From: Dasyornis broadbenti
Taxonomy: Eukaryota; Chordata; Aves; Passeriformes; Dasyornithidae
DNA length: 64,000 bases
NCBI GenBank assembly: GCA_013397935.1
Contig: VZRN01004657.1
Coordinates: forward strand, 1,430,908-1,494,907
Reading direction: 5' to 3'
Shown here piece after piece: positions 11,364 through 23,295 of this stretch. How positions within the stretch are numbered: position 1 is the first letter of the stretch; each line of letters begins with the position of its first letter. Position numbers and translations under genes: made by a program. Below the pieces are notes generated by a model. That model had not been told where the DNA came from. It saw only the letters and a list, made by a program, of their open reading frames with translations, and ran no database searches.

Positions 11364-14300
11364 AGATGTGAAAAATTCTACTAGAATTTTTCTAGAGCAT
11401 GCTACTACTATTCAATGTGACAGCTTGAGGCTATTTCCTTGAAGTATCTACAGTAATATCCTAACTTTAAAAGAAGTTTTTGGATAGGTTGGAAGTTATG
11501 TTCTTGTGAAAGCAAGACTTGCATAAATGCATGGATTTTTTCCAGTATTGATGCTTCTTCAGAGCTTTTAAACTTCAGTAATAAGTAGTAAATATATGTG
11601 TGTTAAATCTCATGTATGCCTCTCTTCCTTAGGCAGTTTGGTTCATGCCTGTGTCTTCAGGTTGGCATCAGTCCTGCAACTGATACGGAGCAAACGGCTC
11701 GGTCATTGCAGTGTAGAAGCAGTCTGCTCCTGCCAGCTCTGGCAGCTTTCTTGGAAGAGAGAGATGTCAACTTTTGCAGAACTTATCTTTTCCTAAGAAA
11801 ATAAATTAATGCAAGTTGTAGACCTAAAATTGCCTTTGAATCTGCTTACAGTGATCTGTATTACATGCTGATATATCCTTAGGTATGAACAGATATGTTT
11901 TCAGTGTCTTTTTGGCATTCAGAGGATGAGAAAAGCCATAAAACTCTTGAGGAAGCTCTGGGGCCCCTTAGTATCTGCAGGCATTAAAGCTACTGCCCAT
12001 GAGGGATGTTGTAAGCTGAGATAAAATCAGTCCACGTTCTCTCTTTATTCTGATAAAAATCACTATTTTTTATGTCCTTTACTTAGAGCTGTAGTGGGAA
12101 ACCTGTGGCATGTAGGAGAGATGCAGCCCTTGTATTTGTCATAGTCTGCAGCAGCTTTTTTGTGTTCTGCTTTTGGGTGACACAAAACCATGTGGGGCAG
12201 GAAACTCACCAAAGTGTCTGGTTAAGAGGAGTCATTTCTCCTCTGGAGAAAGTTTGTCTCCTCTCCTACCTTGCTGCCCTTGCTCTCTGCATATGTCTTT
12301 TTAGCCTACTTTGTGGGAAGTCTCTCCAGTTTAAAGTTCAATTAAATGTATGTCACGTACTGAATATAGTGACTTATTTTCTGCCATAAAATTGCCTCCT
12401 TGCTCAGAGCTTACATTCCCTTCATCCTCTGTCTCTTTCTATGGCTCTGCCCTTTGTGTTCTGTTGCCACGTGGTCTCCTTTGCATTAAAATTTTTGCTC
12501 TGACTGTTGCCTCTGCTTTTGAAGTGACATGAAAGCCTATAAAAACATACAGAATTACTCCGTGTTACTGTGGAAGTGAAACTGTTTTGATAAAAGCTGT
12601 GATCTGTCTGTGAAAAGGAGAAACCTTGCTAATGAAATAGATGTGTAAGGCAAACATGTAAAAAGAATGATGTGGGCTGTTAGTGTTTCCTTCAGTGGTT
12701 TGAACACACATAGAAAGGGGAGATGTCGTTTTCAGTGTATGAAACATTAATCACTTTTGGAGGTTATTGAGAAGGTAGTATGTTTTTTCTATCCTTTTTG
12801 ATCTTCTTTTTTTTTTCTGCCAAGGTCCCAGAAAAGTAGCTTTTAAGCAAGCTGCTTTTTAAAACCAAGAAATATGTCCATAGACATTTTCAGCTGTGTT
12901 CTCATCCTCAAATCTTCTGATTTTTAAACTGATACATACATTTTCCTAAGAATATTGCTTCTAGAGTTTCAGGTTTCCAGAGAAAGTCTTACAATTTTTT
13001 TAAAGGTTTTTTAGTTTTATGGGAAGGTGATAACTGGAAGGTGATTCTCTGAGGTTGGCTAGAGATTGGGTTACTGCTGTGTCAGTCTGTGGTGCTCTCC
13101 ATCCTGAAATGAAAGGGTGTGAGTTACCAGATTGGTTTTCCTCACACAGTGATAAAGGTACTGAAGATGGTGCTCTACCTTTTTCATTCTGTGTTGCCCT
13201 GTAGTGCTGAGCAGCTGAAGGCTATTGCCTGAGCTGTTGCTTTGACACCAGACATATTTTAAGATAAACTCAATTTTCCTGGGGCTTCTTGTACACTTCC
13301 ATGTCTTGAGTATTTTTAAATTTTTTTATTGTTGTTTATTATTTCCCTTCAGTACCATTTTCCTGTGGCACAGAGTCACAGGAACTGCTGCTGATCTCAT
13401 GAGATCACTTTGTTTATACATACCCTTTTTACTCACTCATGATCGTTCTTCAGCTCTTAAATATTAATGGCATGTAGCATTCTTTGTTGCATATTTTCAA
13501 AACCTGAACAATGTGATCTTCATGGGATACATCTCCAAGGTTTTGCCTAAAAGGAGGGCAGTAATAGCTTTTGGAAAGCATTTTTAATGTTTAACAATTT
13601 CATACACATTAATTCTGTAATGTTCTCCAGATGGTGAAATCATGAAGCAATAAAAATGTTTTCACCTTGGTAGTGTGTGTTTCTCCCTGAATGCCTGCAG
13701 CCATGTTCTCTGTTCTCAATATTTCAGATGTAATCAGTTAAATGTGGTTAGTTCCCAACATTAGTTGGATGGGAGATTTATGAAAGATATTACGTGTTTG
13801 AAAGAAATTACCCTGGCAATACCTGGTACATTTTTCACTCTCCTGAATCCACATTCAGGGAATGCCTTCAGACCACAGTGAAGAACTCTTCTTGTACTTC
13901 TTGCTGAGGTGCTTCCCCTAGAAGAGATATCAGTTGTGGTTCTGGTAACTAGTGACCCAGAGAAATCCCATGTTAATCTACTTGACAGTTTTTGTCTAAC
14001 TTTTTCTGTTTTATGGTCAGCCTACATAAATCTCTTTGAAAATTGTTACAGTATTGCCCTACATTATTAAACAGCTCAATAACGTTAATTTTTTAGCTGG
14101 ATGGATTCTTACCCTGTTCAAGAGCTGAGCTATTTGGACTTCTGCACAAGTGATTAGAAAATCTTCCAATGATCAAGTGGTTTATGATCTTCATCGAGGT
14201 GACTTTTCACTATATGCGTGCATTATAAGTAATCAGTGGTAGGCAAAGCTGAATTGGTTGTTTGGGTTGTTCTTTGTGGGTGTTGCTGTGCATGCTGTTG

Positions 14301-16694
14301 GTTTGGCTGCAGAGTTTCTGTAACAGGATTGTGAAGTGTTTCTGAAATGTAAGTACAGAAAAAAATACATTCTTTAAGAAGGTATACATTCTCAAGGTGG
14401 GGTGCTAGCAAAACCCTGCAGTGCTGAAGATCTGGGAGGGATGGGAGCATCACATGCATGGCTTGGACATCTGCACGATCAGCACTGAAGATGGAAGGCA
14501 AGATTGATAGATGTTGTTATTAGGCAAAATGAGGATACCTGAACAGATGCTCAGTTGGAAAGTTTTCTCTGAGCTCTGAAGAGACAAGAAAGATAGATAT
14601 ACCATGCAGCAATCTCAGCATTGGCTCCTGTGTAGGGGGAGATGGATGTGACAAAGTGAGCTTGAAAGACGAAGGTGGAGAGAAAGGAATAAAACCAAGT
14701 CTCTCCAGTCTGGGAGATGTATAGCCTTGGGACAGGGCCTTGAAGTTGAGGACTTTCTATCAAGTGCTGTTAGAGCTGAAGACAGAGGGCGGCTTTCTGG
14801 AGTTGTGAATGATTTATTTCCAGCAAAGGGATAGATTTTGGACTCTTGTAGGTAAGTGAAGAAAGGATAAAACTGGAAGAACTACTAAATGCTAGTAATG
14901 TCAAAAGGCACTCAGCTTAAAACGTTGTAGTGATGATGGGATGTTCCAATAAAAATTATATTTGCTCTAGTTAAGACTTAATATATGTTTGACAGAAGAA
15001 GCTAATGTGCTCTCACTCTTTAAAAGAGCTAGTTCATTAAGGGTTCATACTTAACATAAAGGACACTTGAATCAAGGGTTTAGTTGATTGCAGTTTTAAT
15101 AACAAAAAATCCTCTCCTTGAGCAGCCTAAGAAACTGGATTTTTTTTTTTTTACATCTCTCCTAGTTAGTGAAGTTTCCTTTTTTATTTTATAATTAATT
15201 TTTATTTTTATAGCTTATGTACTAGGCACCCAAATCAAGACAAAATTAACAAAAATGTACAAAAAAGCTATGATTCATGAATACAAGAGTGAGAGTAAGT
15301 TGAAATGTATGAAAGTATATTTTATAGGGATGTGCTACTATTGCTGTTTTGATTTTTATTGGGGTTTTTTTGGTGGTTGGTTTTTCTCCTTCAGTTTAAT
15401 GGAATAGTGCTGTCACTCAGGCATTCTTAGTCTGTAATTTCCTGTGACTGTAAATCCCCAGCCTTTCATTATGATCAACACTACCAACAAGAAGTCACAT
15501 CAGACACTGTACAGTAGGCTGTTGTTGTTATCACCTTCATTTCAGAACACACGTGTATCTTACCTCCTAGTTGAGTGCTGGACTGAAACACCCAGTTCTG
15601 GCACGTGGGTCAAGTCACCAGTCAAGTCAGACAGGGCTGATAGTGTCCATACTACCAGGTCTACCTCTGGTTAGGTAATTTTCTGTAGAAGTTTGTGATA
15701 TGGGTCCAGTCTAAGTGGGCAGCAGGGGGGGGAAAAAAAGTATAAAATTGCAGCTTTTGTGACTCCCTATCAACTTACAGCAATCATTTCTAAGTGGAAG
15801 TTAACCCATATTAAATACCTGTCAGGCTCATGTTTTCCTTCAGTTGTCACTTTTCAGGCTCTGGATAAAACTGAACCTCTTCTTCCACAGTCCAAATACA
15901 CAGTCCAAGTCAAGAGCACGTCTGTCCAGAGGCTTTGGTACCTGTGATTTCAAACAAGCTTCTCAGACCATGGGGAGCAATAAGAATTTTCAAATTCATG
16001 GGATTTTTTTTTTTTCCCCACTCACTACTTGACTGGATGCTTCCCATCTTGCATGAAGTATTTTTTATTTTCAGTCAGACTGTTCTCTTCCTATGAAAAA
16101 TGTCAATAGAAAAAAATAAAAGGACTAACAAATATGTTTCTGGTTATGCTGTTAGATTTATTGTTTTTCCCCCTTGGCAATCTCCCCAACAAATTTAAGT
16201 CACCTTTTGATTCTAGTTGATGATGTTTTTTTTTTTTAAATGTATTTTTAAACCATTTTTTATGTTATGCTGCATACTGTCCTTTCATGCAGGTTTTCAC
16301 TTGAAAATTGTAGTTCATTTCTATCAACAGTTATCTTCAGTAAGCTTACTGGAAAGCATCTCAGTTTTTAATATGCTGCATTCTAGAACAGGTTCTGCAA
16401 GTGTGAGCTAAAGGTAAAACATCGTTGCTTAGCACGTGTAATTTTTGCAGAATGTATTGTGCAGTATGGAGATAGAAAAGAGACAACTTCAGAACAGCTG
16501 TTGTTTAGAAACATTATTGAAAACATAGTTGATCCCTGTCCCAGGACAGTTTACAAACTTAAGAGGGTTTTTAGTAGTTTGTCTAAAGATGGTAGCTTTA
16601 AATAATATGTCCATTGTGTAGTGATTTATCGTATAAATTTCAGTAATTCTTCTTTGCTTACAGGTAATAAAATGTAATTTCTTTTAAATGCTTG

Positions 16695-17330
16695 CTAGAC
16701 GTTAATTTGTCTGTTTTCGATGCCAATACATTTCAAGAGGGTTATAATGAAGATAAGAATCAACGTGAAAGCTAATGACCCTCTCATTAAAATAAAAAGC
16801 CAGTAAAACCAAGTGGAGACAAATGAATTCTGAACAGTCTGATTTTTCCCTGCTGTTGTAGTCCACAACGCTTTGATTATGCCTGTCATCACGAAAAGCT
16901 CTTTGGGAGGAAGCACTGTGAGGAAACTCTCCATCAGCACATCTGTTAGTTTGAGGAAGTGGTGGAATACACAGAGAACGCTGCCATCATCAGCTGGCTG
17001 AGGAATGCAAAGGAAAAGGCAGGAGCCTTCCTTTTGGCAGTCAGGGGCAGGAAGGTGTTTTGCCTTTCTAGCTGCAGCCAGCCATGGACTGGTATATGGC
17101 AGTTCAGGTGTTTCTTCCTGTGTTCAGCCCATGTACCAGCATACTCCGAGATACTCCTTATCCACAGGAGAGTCCTCACAATCTGGGCACAATCCTTCAC
17201 TTGCTGTAACTTGAGGAAAATCATGTGTTCCTGTGTGAAGAAATTGGGGAGGATCATGAAATAGAGGCTTTTCTGAACGCATTTTTCTTTATACTCTGAC
17301 ATTGCAACTCCCAAGATTTGTCCCATCAAG
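16695..17330 (-). other. Overlapping open frames, possible decayed exon
   Basis: About 635 bases, slightly GC-richer than the surroundings, are unusually poor in stop codons. On the minus strand one frame is open for about 127 codons (17329 to 16946). A second frame is open from just after a stop at about 17297 down to a TAG at 16697, broken by a single in-frame TGA at about 17132-17134. Its C-terminal part contains a clearly hydrophobic run (FYWLFILMRGSLAFTLILIF) that could be a membrane span, then a short polar tail. The plus strand is also open for about 101 codons (16959-17264). I recognise no family. No convincing initiator with a promoter, or acceptor with a long pyrimidine tract, is visible upstream on minus. 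It could be a decayed exon or retrocopy, or chance in a GC-richer patch. Confidence 0.15.
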
Positions 17331-20201
17331 AAAAGGTGGGTTTAAAGTCGTACAATTTGGCATGCAAATTGCCAGCTCCATTAGAATTAGGGTTTTTTTT
17401 TTAGTTCTAAAGTATAATATCTGAATATTTTAAGGTATCTAGGATGCATATGACACACATGGCATTTCTGTCCCTGACTGACTTTCACTTGAATATTTTT
17501 ACAGACATTCATTGTGCCATTTTATTCCACAAAGTGTAGGAGAATCAGGACATTCGTTAAGTGCAGAGCACACATATTTCCCTTTCCTGGGCTTGTTTTG
17601 TGTGAATCTGCCTGAGAGGCACGGAAGGAAAAAAACCCACAAATTCTTTGGTCAATTGTAGATTGTGATTGCACGTTTAATATTCTGAGCACTTTTCTGC
17701 TTCATGATTACATTATCAAGACTGATTCATTCAAGGTTTTATTTCCACCTTTATTTATAGCCTATACTAATGGTAACCATGTTATCAGCATACTTGCTCT
17801 GACATGTAAGCCAGTGTAATTTACAAGATGCAGGATTTCTCTGCCGTGCACTAACAGCTGTTTTATTCTGTGCAAGTGCAAGAGGAACGTATATGTATAT
17901 ATAATGAACTTGCTAATTATGCAGAAGTACTTCTGTGACTGCACATGTAAATACCTATTCTGTCATTTCTTCGTCCAACCTTTTGTTCCAAAATTCTTTT
18001 CCACAGATTCTGTGTTGGTCAAGGAAGTGTTGTAAGATATTTTTCTTCCTGAAAAGTTATACTCCAACAGTTTCTCCCTGAGGTAGCGTGACCCAATAAA
18101 AAAAACCCTCTGTATGGGTGACAAACTGTATTGAAGCACTTGTAACCACATTACTGTCCTGATTTCAGTAGCTTTGCTGATAGACTAGGTTTAACTGTGT
18201 GGCTGTGTGCTACTTTTACAAAAAAGAATCATTCAACCTTTTATTAAAAACTAAACCAAAGTATACTTTGTTCAAAGACAAGCACAGTGTGTTAATTGTC
18301 AAGCTGAAACTCACAGCATTCATGAGCTGTACTACTGTGGAATGACAGCTTATGCTTTGCATGCTATTTTTTATTACTTCTGATCCCTAGGATAAAGTGG
18401 GGCAATTTTTCCTGTCTGTTGTTGCAAGTGTTCCTTTTGGTTCTTAAATTCTAAATGTTCTTCCTCTGTGCCTAATGGTTTTCATAGTTATCCGGCAGTT
18501 TCTCAGGATCTTTAAATCTTTAAAATTTGATATAGAATTAAACAAGAGCAACTTTATCAGATTTCTCTCTAAGATTGATCAGGTTGCCCTTTTTGCTAGG
18601 TATTCTGAGAATTTATTGAGATTTTTCTTTACAGATGTTGATTTTTTTTTTTTAATTTGGTCAAAAGCTGTGTGTTTATAATTAAAATATAGATTGACTA
18701 AAACCAGTATTTAGCTATTACAATAATTGAAGGATGCATTGATTCACTTTACCTTTGTGGAAGAGTGCCTGTATGGTTTTAAGTATTTCTCTTGTCACTT
18801 AGCAAACCTTCTCTTTTGGCTGGCATGTAAGGGATGGACCCAGAGTAAACTCCACTGAACAGTTAGCAGAGGTGGATAGAATTTTATGTGATGATATCTT
18901 CAGTAATGGTATCATCTGGTTGCTAACAGACTTCCATAAATGATCAGATAATTGACTGGCAGTAGTTTAGCTATTGTAATTAGATAGTTTGGTTTTGGTG
19001 CACTCAGTTCATAATTAGTAAGTATTGTGTTTTTTTACTTGTGCCATCTCTGAACGAGTTGAAATCATGATCATGTTCTCTAAGAAGGTTGATAAAAAAG
19101 CTGTTCTTGTACTACTTTGACTTACAGAATCGAATACAACTGAATTTTAAACGACTGATTAAAACTAAAAACCTACTTAAGAAACTTTTTCTATACCATT
19201 CTATCTGTTCTCAACTTTTCGTGTTCTTGATACTTTGCTTACTTACATTTTGAAATTTGCTGTTCTGTGTCCACACTTATATATTGTAAGAGCTCTGCTA
19301 CTTCTTCTTATGTTATTTTTCAGTTTGTAAAGAGCTCTGCTTTTTAATAAATATTTTTAAAAGTAGAGGAATACATAAATATGTCTACTTAGTTTGTTTA
19401 CATTGTTGCTGGAGAAGATGGAAATACTTAATAACAATTTCAAAAGTGTTAAAAAAATTGGTATTTTTTCCTGTAGAAACTGAAGGTGACCTTTATGACA
19501 ATATTCTTTGTGTTTAGAAAGTAATTACAAGTGCAAATAATTTGTTTCCTCTGTGTGAAAGAAAAAGGATGATCAAAGTTTGAGAGAAGCCCTCTTTCTT
19601 CCCAGAAAGCAGTTAGTGTTTAAATTGGTTTCAAGGCATGTTATTTACGGTGTCTGCTTTGTTCTTGGCTATAACCATTATGTTTTTGTTGCTTTAATTT
19701 GTGTACATAAAGTAAGTTTTGTTTCAGTCCATTAGTATGGCATAAGGGTTGAATATATTGGAAAAAGCACTTCAAATATTTGGCTTCAAGCAAGACAGTT
19801 CGTATTTATTGCAGAAAATACACACGACAGAAATCTACATGACAAAAACAGTAGCAAGGACAATCTGTTTATTATATGTTTTCTCCCAGTGATTAAATAG
19901 TGTCAGGCAATCCTAACTGCAAAAGCCACTTTTCAGTGTTGAGTTCTGACCAAAAAAAGCATTAAAAAAAGTATTTTCTGTAATTCTGTTGTTTTCTTCA
20001 TTTTGCAAATGTATTTTTCTCAATATTTTGTCAATATTTATTTATACTACCATAGTTTTTGAATAAAACCCATCTTAATTCTGCATTTCTCTCAGTATTA
20101 AAATAGTGCTTGTTAATATCAGTTTGAAATTAAACTTTGGGCTTGTAATAGGTGTGGAAATATGACAACAGACTGGTAACAGGTAATGATCATTTTTAGA
20201 T

Positions 20202-20219
20202 TCTTAGAAATTTCTAAGA
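20202..20219. repeat. Perfect 18-base palindrome
   Basis: TCTTAGAAATTTCTAAGA is identical to its own reverse complement. It contains TTCTTAGAA (with the T at 20201), which fits the TTCN3GAA core bound by STAT proteins. In AT-rich DNA this can easily arise by chance. Confidence 0.4.
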
Positions 20220-20518
20220 TTTTAATTCTTTTATTATTCAAACTTATATCAAAAATTACTCTTTTCAGTGCTTGACAAAACTTACATGCTTGATACGTTC
20301 TCCAAGTTCTGAACTACCTAATTAATTGCAAATATTTTTAGAATATGTTTTTGTGTTATTAATATGCTGGGTTTGTACTTCCTTAGCTCTCATGTGTCAG
20401 CAGCTTATATAGTTTTCGTGGAAGCATGATGATAATTAATAGTTTACATTCTTTGAATAAGAATTGTAATGTTCGTATTTGATAAGGATAATGCAGTGCC
20501 ATTTTTTTACATTTTCAG

Positions 20519-20660
20519 GAACTGTATTTCTTCTGACATCTCTCCTAAAAATTGGTTTGATACTGTAACGGAAATTTTCAGTTTCCAACAGATACCAAAG
20601 GAAGATGGGTTTATTTGTCCAGTGGATTTCAGTTTAGGACAGTATGCAGAAGGCAAATAA
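20519..20660 (+). other. Candidate 3' terminal exon (unproven)
   Basis: A good acceptor-like tract (seven T's, ACATTTTCAG) ends at 20518. The frame that follows is open for 46 codons, beginning NCISSDISPKNWFD and ending GQYAEGK before TAA at 20658-20660. A polyadenylation-signal hexamer AATAAA lies at 20850-20855, about 190 bases past the stop, as in a short terminal exon. The other two plus frames close quickly. I do not recognise the peptide, and each signal is common by chance in T-rich introns. Confidence 0.12.
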
Positions 20661-20946
20661 TCCAATGCACTCTCTATTAATTTCCTTGACCACAAAATCA
20701 TGGTAAAATATTGCTGAGGTTAATCAAAGGATCATGGCTTGGTGAAGGCTCTGCAGGTCTGTTTGGTTTACAGAGGTAAAATGCTGAAAAGGGAAGAATA
20801 AGAGTTATACTTATCAGCTTGTATAATGAGTAATGATACGGCTGTAGGGAATAAATTAATCTGACAAAAAGTGGTTTTGGCTGTACATGAAAGCAGGCTT
20901 GGTTCATGTGCCTGTGGTAGATGAATGGGGAGAACTATAAAATAGT

Positions 20947-20965
20947 AAAAAAAAAAAAAAAAAAA
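20947..20965 (+). repeat. Poly(A) run
   Basis: A run of 19 A residues. No retrocopy is recognisable immediately upstream, so I treat it as a simple homopolymer rather than the tail of a processed copy. Confidence 0.7.
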
Positions 20966-22190
20966 CTGGAGAAGACTTGGATTGTATCCTGTTTGAATGG
21001 AAATACTCTGGGTTAAGGAATATGTGGAAAAAGTGGATAAAGATATGTACTTTTTTTTTCCTTACCAGAAAATACAAAGTAATCAGAAAAGATGTATTCT
21101 ATCAGTTGCAAGTGCAGGCCTTTTATTTACTATTTAACAAGGAAAGGGAATTAAAATATTTTATATTTTTAATTGTAGCAATTTGATATTAATCCTATTT
21201 AGTAATGTAAATTCTTTGATAAGAAGTCTATAATAAAACCCATACTGTTAAAATTTTATGTCATGTCAGTTTTCAGTTTTAGAATTTGTTGGGTTATGTT
21301 GACTGGACAACAGATAGTAAGTTGGGACTAATTTTGTTTTGTACACAAAAGGCACTGTCAGTAACTAACCAGTGGTGCTGCCTGATGCTAAGGAGATCTG
21401 TACAAATTATGCATTGTTTGAGTGACTGTCATGACACCAGTTCTATCTTTCCAATTTTGGATGATTCTGCTGTACAAATGTATCATGGTACACAAATACC
21501 TGTACATTAATAGGCATGTTTTCTTAAAGACATTTACCCTCGCAAAAGATAGCAATGGACCAAGACAGGAATTAATTTGAAGAACTAAAAGTAGTAAAAA
21601 AATGGGTTATTTTCATAATTTCAAGCATTCATAGCATTGAAGTCACTAGAATTTCCAAGGTGTCTAAAAAAATTAAGGTTTCAGCATTCATAAGAAGAGA
21701 AAAAAAGTAAATGTGATTTAAGTTTGAAAAAGGCAGAGTGACATAAATCAGTACCTAAAACACTGTTTTTAATCAGAGTGGAGCCTTGTACAAAACACAT
21801 GTAAATGTCTAATTTTCCGTAATGGCTTTAAGTGGCTTATATTTTTGGTTGTATTGATTGGCCATTTCATTATAGTTTATAAACTTTGCTCGGGCATAAG
21901 GCAGGAATATGGTATTTTTCCAGTGCTCTTACACCTGATAGACTCCCTGTTTCATATTTTTATCTCAGAATTTGCTGATGTTCTCTAAGTAAAAAGTAGC
22001 ATCAGCTGTATAAACACTTTGACTTGGCACCTTTTAATAGTAGCGAATTGCAGCAAAGACTTCTCTTTGTCAGATCGTACTTAAATCATAGACATTCAGG
22101 GCCACTTTTCTGTCCCTTTCGCAGTCTTTTTCTCTTCCCACTCTAGAGAGGAGACTTAACTAATTCACAAGATTATTAGAATTAGAACCC

Positions 22191-22301
22191 ATTGTCAATA
22201 TATGCAGCAAACCCCAGTGTTTTAAAGTATGACAATGCACAATTGTCATCAGAGTGAAAGTCTTCTTGTCAGAACCATTTGCAGTAGCATATATTGACAA
22301 T
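22191..22301. repeat. Nested inverted repeat (15-bp outer arms, 8-bp inner hairpin)
   Basis: The outer arms ATTGTCAATATATGC (22191-22205) and GCATATATTGACAAT (22287-22301) are perfect reverse complements, 81 bases apart. Inside the loop, ATGACAAT (22229-22236) and ATTGTCAT (22242-22249) form a second perfect stem around a five-base loop. The inner and outer arms share the core ATTGTC/GACAAT. Both the AGCAAA next to the left arm and the TTTGC just before the right arm extend the pairing imperfectly. The layout suits a folding RNA, a cruciform, or the remains of a very small inverted-repeat transposon. I see no clear target-site duplication. Confidence 0.7.
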
Positions 22302-22513
22302 TAATGTTCTTACAGTATGGTTTTGCAGATGATCACAAACCAGACTAGTGACTATACTTGCTGTTTTGAAGACATGCGAGCTTTTCTTGCTTGCTGGTTA
22401 CACTGCAGTTGTGATTAGTCAAAGGAAGTGGCCCAGAATACTTGGCTGCATTTAATACAAGGGAAAAAAAAACTAACTCAGTTTTATTATGTTAAGGATG
22501 CCAATAAAAATAG

Positions 22514-22664
<151 letters not shown>

Positions 22665-23191
22665 NNNNNNNNNNNNNNNNNNNNNNNNNNNNNNNNNNNN
22701 NNNNNNNNNNNNNNNNNNNNNNNNNNNNNNNNNNNNNNNNNNNNNNNNNNNNNNNNNNNNNNNNNNNNNNNNNNNNNNNNNNNNNNNNNNNNNNNNNNNN
22801 NNNNNNNNNNNNNNNNNNNNNNNNNNNNNNNNNNNNNNNNNNNNNNNNNNNNNNNNNNNNNNNNNNNNNNNNNNNNNNNNNNNNNNNNNNNNNNNNNNNN
22901 NNNNNNNNNNNNNNNNNNNNNNNNNNNNNNNNNNNNNNNNNNNNNNNNNNNNNNNNNNNNNNNNNNNNNNNNNNNNNNNNNNNNNNNNNNNNNNNNNNNN
23001 NNNNNNNNNNNNNNNNNNNNNNNNNNNNNNNNNNNNNNNNNNNNNNNNNNNNNNNNNNNNNNNNNNNNNNNNNNNNNNNNNNNNNNNNNNNNNNNNNNNN
23101 NNNNNNNNNNNNNNNNNNNNNNNNNNNNNNNNNNNNNNNNNNNNNNNNNNNNNNNNNNNNNNNNNNNNNNNNNNNNNNNNNNNNNNNNNNN
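22665..23191. other. Assembly gap (527 N)
   Basis: Undetermined bases between two polypyrimidine arrays. The gap size may be an estimate. Any protein read across it is meaningless. Confidence 0.99.
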
Positions 23192-23295
23192 TCCTTTTCC
23201 TTTTCCTTTTCCTTTTCCTTTTCCTTTTCCTTTTCCTTTTCCTTTTCCTTTTCCTTTTCCTTTTCCGTTTCCTTTTCCTTTTCCTTTCCTTTCCT
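23192..23295 (+). repeat. (TTTTCC)n satellite, right side of gap
   Basis: About 17 copies of the hexamer TTTTCC with one interruption (TTTTCCGTTTCC near 23265), decaying to TTTCC units at the right end. The motif differs from the TTTC tetramer on the left of the gap, so at least one motif transition is hidden in the undetermined bases. Confidence 0.97.

Larger units (their letters stand above)
8313..22185. other. Long unique AT-rich stretch, no recognised gene
   Basis: About 14 kb in which I see no CR1 and no known gene. It holds simple repeats (8501-8546, 11309-11363), A and T runs, and several segments with open frames on one or both strands: 10.55-11.33 kb minus, 12.1-12.5 kb plus, 14.2-14.8 kb minus, 16.7-17.3 kb both strands, 20.5-20.66 kb plus. 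None matches a family I know, and open runs of this size are expected by chance. Two of them are discussed separately as candidates. Confidence 0.55.

Noticed and set aside
12105..12389. 94-codon plus frame with two hydrophobic runs
   Set aside because: The first codon is GTG and there is no supporting context. Hydrophobic runs are expected from T-rich DNA.
14223..14341. Minus-strand candidate terminal exon behind a TTTTTTCTGTACTTACATTTCAG-like acceptor
   Set aside because: The same bases read on plus give an equally good donor (AAT|GTAAGT), the peptide is low-complexity (Q, T and P rich), and nothing links it to another exon.
15726..15750. Eight G's followed by a TATAAAA-like motif, possibly a promoter
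   Set aside because: A lone motif next to homopolymer runs, without a CpG-rich region or a following gene.
17768..17880. Minus-strand exon-like segment with a pyrimidine tract and CACAG acceptor
   Set aside because: The donor (TTA|GTATAG) is weak and the peptide matches nothing known.
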